Below are positions 1 through 9,100 of a DNA stretch of 62,455 bases, in pieces (positions within the stretch are counted from its first letter, which is position 1; each line of letters begins with the position of its first letter). Location: contig NZ_JOEY01000069.1 in the NCBI RefSeq assembly GCF_000718165.1, forward strand, positions 1 to 62,455, written 5' to 3'. The translations under genes were made by a program, and so were the position numbers. The stretch is from Streptomyces fulvoviolaceus (GTDB lineage Bacteria; Actinomycetota; Actinomycetes; Streptomycetales; Streptomycetaceae). The notes under the pieces were generated by a model. The model was not told the origin of the DNA, made no database searches, and saw nothing but the letters and a program-made list of their open reading frames with translations.

Positions 1-1
1 C

Positions 2-94
2 CCGGTTTCCCTGCCGGTCGGCACCATCACTGTCGAGGACCCGATCGTCACCAACTGGCACACCGACGCGGCGGACGCCGTTCCCTTCAGCTGA
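2..94 (+). CDS. C-terminal fragment of an unidentified protein
   Basis: An open frame enters from the left edge and ends with TGA at 92-94, leaving the last 30 residues (ending DAADAVPFS). Nearly every codon ends in G or C, as in real Streptomyces genes, so I read it as coding. The residues visible match no family I recognise, and no domain can be assigned from such a short tail. The rest of the gene lies outside the window. Confidence 0.55.
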   Translation, partial: PVSLPVGTITVEDPIVTNWHTDAADAVPFS

Positions 95-284
95 ACGGAT
101 CCGCACCTCGTGATCCATGCTTGAACGGCCCGGCGCAGACAGCGATCGGACCCGGGATCGGGCCTGGCGGCGGCGCCGCCAGTCGGACCGACCGAGCCGA
201 TGGGCAGCGTCTACCGGTAGTTCGTTGAACCCGGCGGTAGCGGGGAGTGACGGCAGATAGGGCTGGCCTCAAGGCGGTGGTAGG

Positions 285-432
285 TGTCACCCGGACGTCG
301 CAACAAACACGATCGCCGCCAGCACCTCACGGTCGCCGTGCCGTCGTCGGTCCTCACCTGCGGCCGGGTCGGCGCCTCCCGCATGACCTGCTGGAACAAC
401 TCCCGCACCATGTCCGGAACCAACTCGCATGC
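285..432 (-). pseudogene. relic of an IS5-family transposase N-terminus
   Basis: On the minus strand one frame reads LVPDMVRELFQQV followed by APTRPQ, and a second frame continues with GDREVLAAIVFVATSG. Together these resemble the start of Streptomyces IS5-type transposases (LVPDxLWexxxPLLPPxxxRPQ, then DRAVLAAIVYVLTSGCxW). The two pieces are in different frames, and the DDE catalytic part is absent, so this is a dead fragment. Similarity was judged by eye and only about 50 residues can be compared. Confidence 0.5.
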
Positions 433-692
433 TCAATGGTACCCACCACGGCCGCCACCCCTGCCGAGCCAGGTGACATGAGGGATTCAGAAATCGCACA
501 GACCCGCACCCCACAGTTACGGCAGCGGTAGACAACCCTGCCTGTGCTCATCGTGGCTGGTCAGCTGCTTGACGGGGGCGGTGTGGGCACGAGGACGGCC
601 ACCCCGATCACGGCGTGGTGTGACGCGACATCAGAACGAGACGGCCGCTCCGGCCACGGTGGACGACACAGGCCACGACGCTGATGGAGCTG

Positions 693-858
693 TAGGACGT
701 CAACTGCTGGAGCCTGGCCGAAGCGATCGGTGAGCGGGCCCCGCACCGCCCGCGCCATCTGCTGTCCCGCGTGGTGCGGGACGAAGAAGCGGTGCTGGAG
801 CGGACGGCGGCCTGGACCGCGGACCTGCTCGACGACGGCGACGGGATCCTGAGTCCAG
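693..858 (+). pseudogene. relic of an IS701-like transposase N-terminus
   Basis: The plus strand reads WSLAEAIGERAPHRPRHLLS followed by a stretch with AAWTADLLDDGDGIL. This resembles the N-terminal part of IS701-type DDE transposases, in which W-xLAE-xxGERxP, a Leu-rich helix and a DGDAVLxxDET segment follow one another. The frame has a stop just upstream (TAG near 692) and loses similarity exactly where the catalytic DET should begin, at the terminator hairpin. It is therefore truncated at both ends. Confidence 0.5.
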
Positions 859-892
859 CGCAGCCGGCCACTGTTCACCGTGGCCGGCTGCG
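859..892. terminator. strong hairpin terminator after the lectin gene
   Basis: A perfect 13-bp inverted repeat (859-871 against 880-892) surrounds an 8-base loop. It lies 22 bp past the stop of the minus-strand lectin gene that closes the 34-kb minus-strand gene series. No T-run follows on the minus strand, which is usual for Streptomyces terminators. It may work in both directions. Confidence 0.75.
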
Positions 893-913
893 TCTCCGTT
901 CAGGGGATCCGGC

Positions 914-2158
914 TCAGGGCTTGACGACCTGGGAGACGATCCAGCGCTGTGCGCTCACGCTCGTGTCGCCGCACTTCACCACCTTGAGGTAGGCGTTGTC
1001 CGTGGCGGAGCTGCCGCCGTTCACGCCGATGCACATGTTGCTCGCGGCGTTGCGGATCCAGTAGCCCTCCGGCCGCGGGTCCAGCCAGTAGAGCTGGTTG
1101 TCCGAGTTCGAGCCGTCGCAGGCGTGCTCGGTGGTCTGCGTTTCAGGTTTGACGTTGGTGTAGTACGGCAGGTCCATGCACAGCCCGTCCGTACGGTTCT
1201 TGATGACGAACAGGCTCGATCCCCCAGGCCCGCTGTCCGGGTACGTCACCTTCAGGTCCCAGAGCTGGTTGTCCGTGGAGGAGCAGCTGAGGTGCTGGTT
1301 CACCGAGCCGCCCGACTTTCCCTTCCCGGAGCCGGGGAGATCGGCGCACCTGTTGGTCGCGATGTTCTTCAGCAGCACGTTGGCCCGGTTGGAGAGGGCG
1401 TTGGCCATTTGCCGGGGGGTGAGCGACGCGGCCTTCGTCACCTTCGCCTTCGGGGCGGCCGTCTCCTTGGTGACCACCGGCTGGGGCGTGGCCCTCACCT
1501 CGACGCCCGCCACCCCGGACCCCGACGAAACGGACTTGGACTTGGACGGGGACGGGGAGCCGGTCGGCGACGCAGAGGGCGCGGGGGACTCGGCCACATA
1601 GTCGGCGGCCGGGTCGTCGCCGGACGTTCCGGCGTCGAGCGTCGTACCGCCGATGGGTGCCGTGGAGACCGTGCCCTCGTCGTCGTCGCTCAGGCCGAGA
1701 ATCAGGAACGGTACGGCGATCAGCAGCGCTCCCGTGATGCCGGCCGCGGCCAGCATGGGTCCGCGTGGCCGCCCCGGCGGCGTCTCGGCCGGGTCGGCCC
1801 CGTCCGCACCGTTCGCTCCGCCGTCGTTCCCGGCCAGGAACACGCCGAGGCTCTCCTCGCGTTCCGGCTCGGCGGACGCCGACTCCTGCTGCTGTCCCGC
1901 CTGTTGTGGCTCCTGTGCCTGTTGTTGCTCGGCGGATACCGGTTCCTGCTGCTCCGCGGCGGACCGGGCACGCCACCCCCGAAGACGTCTGGGGGCCGGC
2001 TCGGGGGACGACGGTATCGGTACCGGGGCGGCGGAGTCGGGGGTACGCGGGCCGAGTTGGGCGCCGGGGCCTTCGTCCGGCGCGGGCACGGCCACCGCTC
2101 GGCGGACGGAGACGGACGATGCCGTCCCGTTGGCCGGGGGTTCGTGCTGACGTGGCAT
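914..2158 (-). CDS. membrane-anchored ricin-type (beta-trefoil) lectin domain protein
   Basis: The predicted product has 414 residues. The first ~135 are Pro/Glu/Gln-rich and probably cytoplasmic. A single hydrophobic segment follows (about 137-158), then a Ser/Pro/Thr stalk, then a beta-trefoil of about 150 residues. The three trefoil lobes each end in the ricin-B Q-x-W type signature (NQLW, NQLYW, QRW). Ricin-B domains bind sugars, so the outer domain is expected to hold a cell-wall or exopolysaccharide glycan. I chose the ATG at 2158 because AAGGAG sits 8 bases upstream; a GTG two codons earlier (2164) is possible. It is the last gene of the minus-strand effector series, 67 bp after the ART-like gene, so it may anchor or target products of the cluster; that role is inference. 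Confidence 0.8.
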   Translation of the reverse strand: MPRQHEPPANGTASSVSVRRAVAVPAPDEGPGAQLGPRTPDSAAPVPIPSSPEPAPRRLRGWRARSAAEQQEPVSAEQQQAQEPQQAGQQQESASAEPEREESLGVFLAGNDGGANGADGADPAETPPGRPRGPMLAAAGITGALLIAVPFLILGLSDDDEGTVSTAPIGGTTLDAGTSGDDPAADYVAESPAPSASPTGSPSPSKSKSVSSGSGVAGVEVRATPQPVVTKETAAPKAKVTKAASLTPRQMANALSNRANVLLKNIATNRCADLPGSGKGKSGGSVNQHLSCSSTDNQLWDLKVTYPDSGPGGSSLFVIKNRTDGLCMDLPYYTNVKPETQTTEHACDGSNSDNQLYWLDPRPEGYWIRNAASNMCIGVNGGSSATDNAYLKVVKCGDTSVSAQRWIVSQVVKP

Positions 2159-2225
2159 GAACACTGCTCCTTGATGACGGGCGGGGTACGTGGGGTGGGC
2201 GGTCCCGCGGGCGGGCGGTGCGGTA

Positions 2226-5200
2226 TCAGTGGTCGCCGACGGATCCTGCGCAGCGGTCCGGCCAGTCGCCCGCGCCGGGCGCCATACGGTCCGTCAGGAC
2301 GTGGTCCAGCCGCACGAGCGCGGTCTCGTCGGCATCGTCGAGGATGGTGGACGCCGTTTGTGTGTCGGGCAGTTGGCGCAGCAGCACCAGGGGGACCGCG
2401 CCGTCGGTACGCACGTCGAGCACCTTGAAGGTGGTGCCCGGGGCGAACACGACCTCGTCGTCGCCGTCCAGCATCTGCCGTACCCGGCGGCCGGTGATCG
2501 ACCAGATCGCGAAGCCCACGCCCGCGACCCGGGCCTTCCCGGCCGGGTCGATCGGCAGCCCGCTCAACGGCGCCGGATCCCGCAGCACCGCCCCTGGCCT
2601 CAGCCCGCTGTGGCCGCCGGAGCCGCCCGGGCCACGCAGGACGGCTCCGCGATACGACGGCAGCCTCCCGAGCCCGGATGCCAGGCATCCGGCGTACGGC
2701 ACGAGACGCTGCTCGCCCGCCCGTAGCGACGTCGTCAACTCCTCGTGGTCCAGCGGGGCTTCACTGTTCCGGAGATACATCCGCAACGCGATCAGATCGA
2801 TCCTCGCCGCTTCCTGTTCCTCGCCCCGCAGCGCGGGCATTCCCGCCAGCGCCCGGTTCACCGCCGCGCTGTGCCGCTCCCACAACGGCTCGGCGAGCTT
2901 CCGGAAGGAGTCCCGCTCCGGGGTCGTGCTGCGGTGCCGGGGCGACACCAGTACGACGGGCAGTGGCCGACCGCCGCCGGACTCGCCCGGTACTTGTGCC
3001 GCGGGCCGGGCCGCAGGGGCGGGGGCGGGGACGTGGTCGGGGTCGGGGTCGGGGTCGGCAGGACCGTCGTCCCGCTTCCGCGAGGTCTCATCGCCCACCG
3101 GGGACGACGGCTGCGGCGCCGAGCCCCCGGCGGTCGGCACCGGGCGGGCGGGTGTGACGGGGACGGCGGTAGCGACAGGAGCGGCAGAGACGCCGGTGGC
3201 GACCGGCTCGGGACGGGACGCCTCCGGCGCGGAGACCGGTCCGGATGCCGCCTCGGAAACCGTTCCCTCGGATGCTGCCGCCTCAGCAGCCGCCACCTGG
3301 GAGACCGACTGGGAGACCGGCTGGGCGGTCGGCCCGGAGACCAGGCCGGTGGTGGGCTCGGTGGACGGCCCGGGGGTCGGCCCGGAGACCAGACCGGGGG
3401 GCGGTCCGGCGGTCAGGCCGGTGGTGGGGTCGGTGGTCGACTGGGCGGTCGGCCCGGAGGCCAGGCCGGTGGGCGTCTCGGTGGTCAGGCCGGGGCGCGG
3501 TCCGGCGGGTAGGCCGGTGGTGGGGGTGGTGGGTGTTTCGGCGGGGGGCTCGTCAGGTGACGACGGTGGGCCCGACGATCCTGGTCCTCCGGCCGGGGAG
3601 CGCCCGGACACGGTGGCCGGGCGGCCCGGGGCCGCCGGGGCGGGCCCGGCTTCGCCGTGTGCCGTGAGCCGCCCCCGACGGGGTGCCGGTGGGGCGGGGA
3701 GACTGGCCAGAGCAGTCGAAGTGGTCCCCGCCGGCGGCGCGGAAACGGCCGCCGCGGTCTCTCCGGCGGCACCGGTCACCGCCATCGGGCGCGGTACGGC
3801 CACGGTGGCCGCACCGCCCACCGCACCGCCTCGAGGCAACGCACGCGGCGTCCGTGCGGGCGGCGCGAAGCGGACGACGCGGAGGGCGTGGTCGGCCGCC
3901 AGGGCGCGCAGGGCGTGGCCGCCGTCGGACGGGGTGGCGTGCACGTGGAGAGTGGTGCGGGCGCGCAGGTCCGGGGAGAGGCGGCCGAGGAGGCGGGAAA
4001 GGACGGGCCAGAGGGTGGCGTCGACGCGGTCGCCGGTACGGCCGACCTCGACGATCGGGCCCTCGACGCTCACGGGGCGCACGCTCATCGGCGGCGGAGT
4101 GCCGTCACGGGGGGCCACCCACAGTCCGGCCCTGGTGATCGTGGCCTGCCAGTCGTCGGACAGGAGGATCACACCGTCGTCCGAACCGCCGAGGTCCGGC
4201 ACCGGCGAGGACCAGCGCAGCAGCCGGGGAGCAGGGGCGGGAGCGGAAGAGAGGGAAGAGTTGTCCGGCTCCAGACCCTGCTCGGGCAGCCTCGGGGGCA
4301 GGCACATCACCGCGTCCACGAAGGGCAGCCAGCGCGGATCGCCGTCCGGGCCGGCCAGCACGGACCGTATCCCGTACGTGCCCAGCCGGCCGGCGGCGGC
4401 GAAGAGCGGGAGCCCGGTGGTGACCTCGACCTCGGCGTTCAGCAGATCGGCGACGGACTGGCCCAGCGGCAGCAGGTCCCGTCGTCCGCCGGGGGCGAGC
4501 CGGACGCCGGGGCGGACGGCGGCCGGCAGGGCGCCGAGGAGTTCGGCGACGTCGGTCGCGACCACGTCCTCGCCCCACGGCACGCCGACGACCACGGCGG
4601 GACGCCTGGGGTCGACCGGTATGGCGTGGAACAGATCGCCGGGCCGGGGCGGGGCCGCCTCGGCCGGACGGATCAGGAGGCCCGCCGGTATCTGGTCCAC
4701 CACACAGCCGTCCGCCGTACGGACGGGCGCCCGGCGTACCGCCGCCTGCCAGTCGGGGGCGGGGGCGCGCGGCCCGAGCACCTCGGGCTCCTGCCCGGGG
4801 GCGAACCGCCACCAGCCGCCGTCCCCGGGCGGCACGAACACCGAGCCGCCCGGCACCACGAGGACCGGTCCGTCGGGTGCCTCGACCGTGAGGTCCCATG
4901 CGTCGGCGATCCGGCGGGCCGGCGCGGGCCGGTCCGGGCGGTCGCGTCCGGCGTCGGACATCACCAGCCGTACGGACCGGGTGCCGGATTCCCGCAGGGA
5001 GTCGAGCAACTCGCTCAGCCGGGACCAGAGCGCCGACGCGTCGCCCTCGGCGACCGCGACGATCGTGACGGTGCCGCCGTCCTCCGCGCGCAGCACGCGG
5101 GCGAGGTCGGCGACGTCGGCCGAGAGCAGCGTCTCGTCCGTGGGTGAGCGGAGCAGGAGCAGTCCGTCGTAGTCCTCGACCAGTACCCCGGGCCGCTCCC

Positions 5201-5303
5201 GTTCCCGTTCGCGTTCCCGTTCGCGCTCTCGCTCCTCGTTCCGTTCGGTGCGCGACGACGCGACGGCACCGCGTCGGGCCCGGCGGCCGTTCCAGCGGCT
5301 CAT
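2226..5303 (-). CDS. large proline-rich protein with C-terminal ADP-ribosyltransferase-like domain
   Basis: The product has 1025 residues and no membrane segment. After a short Arg/Glu-repeat start (ERERERERER near residue 25) come two copies of an alpha/beta module (about 40-190 and 190-470) that I do not recognise. A long Pro/Thr/Gly/Ala linker with TTGL-type repeats spans about 490-790. The last ~130 residues fit the R-S-E class of ADP-ribosyltransferases: SYRG (Arg885), a W-S-I-T strand (Ser935) and DDEVVFAPGTTFKVL with Asp948/Glu950 at the E-x-E position. The usual first Glu is Asp, so activity is uncertain. ART domains modify proteins or DNA using NAD+ and are common effector toxins. 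The ATG start is supported by GGGAGGAG about 6 bases upstream. No signal peptide is seen, which would fit T7SS export or a cytosolic role. Confidence 0.65.
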   Translation of the reverse strand: MSRWNGRRARRGAVASSRTERNEERERERERERERERPGVLVEDYDGLLLLRSPTDETLLSADVADLARVLRAEDGGTVTIVAVAEGDASALWSRLSELLDSLRESGTRSVRLVMSDAGRDRPDRPAPARRIADAWDLTVEAPDGPVLVVPGGSVFVPPGDGGWWRFAPGQEPEVLGPRAPAPDWQAAVRRAPVRTADGCVVDQIPAGLLIRPAEAAPPRPGDLFHAIPVDPRRPAVVVGVPWGEDVVATDVAELLGALPAAVRPGVRLAPGGRRDLLPLGQSVADLLNAEVEVTTGLPLFAAAGRLGTYGIRSVLAGPDGDPRWLPFVDAVMCLPPRLPEQGLEPDNSSLSSAPAPAPRLLRWSSPVPDLGGSDDGVILLSDDWQATITRAGLWVAPRDGTPPPMSVRPVSVEGPIVEVGRTGDRVDATLWPVLSRLLGRLSPDLRARTTLHVHATPSDGGHALRALAADHALRVVRFAPPARTPRALPRGGAVGGAATVAVPRPMAVTGAAGETAAAVSAPPAGTTSTALASLPAPPAPRRGRLTAHGEAGPAPAAPGRPATVSGRSPAGGPGSSGPPSSPDEPPAETPTTPTTGLPAGPRPGLTTETPTGLASGPTAQSTTDPTTGLTAGPPPGLVSGPTPGPSTEPTTGLVSGPTAQPVSQSVSQVAAAEAAASEGTVSEAASGPVSAPEASRPEPVATGVSAAPVATAVPVTPARPVPTAGGSAPQPSSPVGDETSRKRDDGPADPDPDPDHVPAPAPAARPAAQVPGESGGGRPLPVVLVSPRHRSTTPERDSFRKLAEPLWERHSAAVNRALAGMPALRGEEQEAARIDLIALRMYLRNSEAPLDHEELTTSLRAGEQRLVPYAGCLASGLGRLPSYRGAVLRGPGGSGGHSGLRPGAVLRDPAPLSGLPIDPAGKARVAGVGFAIWSITGRRVRQMLDGDDEVVFAPGTTFKVLDVRTDGAVPLVLLRQLPDTQTASTILDDADETALVRLDHVLTDRMAPGAGDWPDRCAGSVGDH

Positions 5304-5438
5304 CCGGACTCCTCCCGTGGCGTACTCACATCGCGCACCCGTACGCTCCCCTCAAACCTCAGGTTGTTACTCAACTAACTCTGGACCACTCCTGGTTGCT
5401 TCCGCACCTCGGGTCGGTAAACGCCTGGCGACACCGGC
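5304..5438 (-). promoter_or_regulatory. AT-richer spacer before the ART-like gene, possible promoter
   Basis: This 135-bp gap between the sseB-like stop and the ART-like start is clearly less GC-rich than its surroundings around 5350-5400. It contains a small palindrome (AACCTCAGGTT near 5356-5366). These are the marks of a promoter or operator for the last two genes. I could not find a well-spaced -35/-10 pair. Confidence 0.3.
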
Positions 5439-6116
5439 TCACCCGCCCTCCCCCGGCGTCCCGGGCTCCCGTACCTCCAGTACCGCGCCCGCGGGGCTGG
5501 ACGGGTTGACGTACAGCCGGTGTCCGGGCGGCAGTTGCGGGAACAGGTCGGCCGTGGTCCGGCGCGCGGAGGCGAAGCCGCCGAAGAGGTCGAGGTGGGC
5601 GGCGGAGGTGAAGACGGGGACCACCGGCGTGCCGTCCGTCGCCGTGGCGGTCACCGGCGATCCGTCGGGCAGCGTGAGCACCGCGACCTCCGCGTCGGCC
5701 AGGGCGTCGGCCACGTCCTCGGGCGGTCCGTAGCCGGTGACGGCGAGTTGGAGGGCGGCGTCGACGGCGTCCGTGGGCTCCGGCCAGCCGAGGGTCTCCG
5801 GGGAGGGGCGGTAGGCGTCGTTGTCCTCCCACCCCTCGATCTCCCCGCCGGCTCCGGAACGCCACCGGCCGACCACGGCGAAGTCCGGCGGCACGCCCTC
5901 ACCGTGCCAGCCCGGATCGATCGCGCTGATCCAGTGGTCCGGGGCGAGCCGGGCGGCCTTCACGATCTCCTCGGGCGGCTCGGGTGGCGGGGGCGGCGGT
6001 GGCGGTGGCGGCGGGGTGTCCCGGGAGGCCGTGCCGGAGCCGGCGTCAGGTGACGCGGGCGTGGGTCGGGGCAGCATGAGGTCGTCCAGGTGGTGGGAAG
6101 GCGGGCCGGGGATCAT
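5439..6116 (-). CDS. SseB-family protein, overlapping the giant effector gene
   Basis: The product has 225 residues. Residues ~30-50 are a run of 11 prolines ending in EPPEE. The C-terminal third (about 150-225) reads VVPVFTSAAHLDLFGGF, then FPQLPPGHRLYVNPSSPAG. That is the SseB-type core (VPVFTS followed by LPPGxxLxVNPxSPAG). SseB-like domains recur in Streptomyces beside T7SS and polymorphic toxins, but their biochemical role is not settled. The ATG overlaps the TGA of the giant effector as ATGA, so the two are translationally coupled. That coupling makes it a good candidate for an immunity protein or dedicated chaperone; this is inference. Longer in-frame starts exist upstream but would run through the giant gene and have poor codon structure. 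Confidence 0.75.
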   Translation of the reverse strand: MIPGPPSHHLDDLMLPRPTPASPDAGSGTASRDTPPPPPPPPPPPEPPEEIVKAARLAPDHWISAIDPGWHGEGVPPDFAVVGRWRSGAGGEIEGWEDNDAYRPSPETLGWPEPTDAVDAALQLAVTGYGPPEDVADALADAEVAVLTLPDGSPVTATATDGTPVVPVFTSAAHLDLFGGFASARRTTADLFPQLPPGHRLYVNPSSPAGAVLEVREPGTPGEGG

Positions 6117-9100
6117 CGTCGTACCGCCGCGGGTTCGTCGGCCGGGGCAGGGTCGAAGTGCCGTACGGTGCCGTCGGGTTCGACGATCGTGAGGCGGATG
6201 CCGAGACCGGTCGCGGCCAGGGTGGCGGCGATCTCCGTGACGGTGGCGGCGCGGTCGGCCCATCGCCGCAGCAGCCGGTATCGCTGGGTGAGCGAGAGGG
6301 GGACCTCACCGGGTGGCAGGCCGCCGGCCAGTGTGGCGTAGGCGAGTTGATCCCCGGTCAGTTCCACGCCGAGGGCGCCGAGTTCGCCGATGGTCAGCAC
6401 CTTGCGCGTACCGGCCCAGTCGTCCGCGCCGAGGTGCGGGACGTGCCGCTCCGCGCCCGGTTCACCGAGCCGGTCCTCGACCCAGCGGTGCAGCGCGTCG
6501 GCGGGGTCCGGGGACGAGAGCGACGCGGCCAGTGCCGACGGGTGGTGCGGGCCGGCGGGCGTGCCGGCCTTCAGCGCGTCCGCGAGTGCTCCCGCCAACC
6601 AGTCGCCCCCGCCCGCCGTCTGACGCAACGTCAACTCTGTGGGTTCAATCGGCTCTGTCGGTTCTGTGGCGTCCGGCTGCCGCGGGTCGGAGGTGTCGGT
6701 GGACGTGATGACCGGGACCGTGACCGGCTGCGGCGACGGCCTGGGCGCGGGCGCGGGCGGCGGCGCGAGCAGCTTGGGGCGGGCGTAGGTCCAGTCCGAG
6801 CCCCTGTCGGGCGACAGCGTGGTCATCTCCAGGAGGGTCGTGTTCGTCGACCGGTCGTGCCGGAGATCGAGCGGGCGTCGGGGCGCGATCAGCTGACGGC
6901 CGGCGCCGGTCCGGCTCGCCAGGGTCCTGCTGAGTTCCCGGGGGACCGCTCCGAGACCCAGGGGGATGATGCGCACAGCGCTGACGACGGCCATCCCCCG
7001 CATCAGCGGATCGTGGCGGACCAGTTCGGCGATCTCCGCGTAGGGGACCGGCCGCGTCGTCCTGCCTGGCCACGGCATGGTGAGCTGGTCCGGTGCGGCA
7101 CCCGGGCCCAGGACCAGGACGTACGGGTTGCCGCGATCGGGTCCCTTGGTCCACGGCGTCGGATGGACGGGCAGCGGGCCGGTACCGATCGGATCGGCCA
7201 CGAAGTACCGCTCGATGTCGAACCGACCGGGGTACGTGTGCGGCGACCAGTTCCGTCCCACGTGTTTGCCGCTCGTGGAGACGACGAGGGTGCTGTCGTC
7301 GAAGGCACCGTGGAGTTGCAGGTCGTAGGCGGCGAGCGCGGTCGCGCTGTGGACGTCCCGGCCCACCCCCGCCGCACCGGCCGCCGTCCACAGCAAGGCC
7401 TCCTGATGCGCCGGATGACGGGGGTCCTCGCCCGTCGGCAGGTGCAGCGCCTGGCGGGTGAGGGTCTCCGCGTCAGGATGGTTGTCCACGGCCTCGACGG
7501 CCCGGACGGTGGCCCACAGCAGCCACTGGCGATCAGCCGGAGTAACGCTCCGGCCAGGCGGAATGCCCAGCACCTGACGGGCGCGCACGTCGAGGTCGAT
7601 CGTGGCCAGCAGCTCCCGCGCCCGGTCCACGGCGGGCAGGGAGACGAACGCGGACAGGTCCGCCGTGCCGTCGGCGTCCACGGCGGCACGCGCGGCCTGG
7701 AGCGTGGCGCGCACGGCGTCGGGGTCCGGGGAGGGGGGCAGGGGGGAACCGGCCGCGGGCCGCTGTCCGGTGTGCGCCCAGGTGACCCGCTCCAGCAGAT
7801 CGAGGGTGAACGCACCGCTGCCCGCGTGGTCCGGGTCCCGCCGCCGCAGGATCTCCAGGGCGCCCAGGCCGCTCAGCAGCGCCCGATGGGCGTTCCGGTC
7901 GTCCTCCGCCCGGACACCGAAGGTCCGACGCACCGCGCGTACCAGCCGCAGTACGGTGTCCCGCCGCTCCTGCGCGTCGATCCCCAGGCTGTCGAGGCCG
8001 GCGACCCGGGCGAGAGCGTCCAGGTCGTTCTCGTCGGGCCTCGGCCGGGATTCCGTCCAGTCGGCCAGGTCTCCGAGGGCGGACGTGTACACCCCGTGCC
8101 GCCAGTTGCCGCCCTTGTTGTTGTAGACGTGCGTCCGGGTGGGGGAGAAGACGGTGCGTTGGTTGTCGTCGGCGACGTCCTCGGCGACGGACGTGACCGC
8201 GAGGGGATCGGCGACGAAGGCGGTGGGGCTGTCGCCGGTGACCGGTTCCTCACTGGCGAGGGCGTCCGCCCAGCACCCGATCAGCACGATCGGCACATCC
8301 TGGCCGAGTCTTTCCAGGCTGGGCCGAGTGCGGAGATAACGACCGGTCGACGGGCCCGTCAGACGCCGGAGCCGGGAGCCGGTGTCGACCACGCCGGTCC
8401 TCCCCGGCCTCATGTGCGCCCACAGGAAGTAGGGCCGCCTTCCCTTCCACGGCACCGGACGCGCGGCGCCGACCGACTTGTTGGTGACCGGGTCGACGGC
8501 GTGCCATTCGGTGAACCCCTCCGGGCCCGCGAAAGCGCCTTCACGGAGGAACTGGTCGGCCGGGCCCATCGCTATCCGGCCGGTCGAACGCCCGTCGAAG
8601 GGGATGGTGACGCTCCTGATCCGGTCGGAGCGGACCGTGGTCCCGTCGGTCAGGAGCAGTTCCACCGGCGTTCGCGTCCGGCCGGCGTTGGCCCAGTCGT
8701 CCGGCTCGCTCCGGACCCAGGTGCCCAACGACACGTCGGTGTCACGGTCGTCCAGCACGTTGACGCGCCGACGGGAGGTCGCCGGATCCTTGCCCAGCAC
8801 CGGCGTACCGGTGTGTGCCCACACCGTCCGCCGGGCACGGAAGGCGCCCAGGCCGGGCAGCGCCCCGTCCATGTCGGCGGCCTTCGGCGAGACCAGGACG
8901 ACGTTCACGGCGGGAGCGGCACGCCTCAGGACGGGGTCGATGGCGAGGAGTTCGGCGAGCACCTCCGGGGAGACCTGCCAGCGCCTGCCGTCGGGCAGCG
9001 CCGGCTCGGCCTTCGTGTCGTCGCCGCCCGCGGTGGCGACCACCCACGGGTCGGGTGTGCCGGGGCCCCCCGCCCAAGGCGCGGGCTTGGACGTGCTGCT

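Noticed and set aside
1124..2428. 434-codon plus-strand open frame
   Set aside because: It lies opposite the lectin gene, is Arg/Gly-rich, and has the wrong codon-position bias; the minus strand has a clear beta-trefoil.
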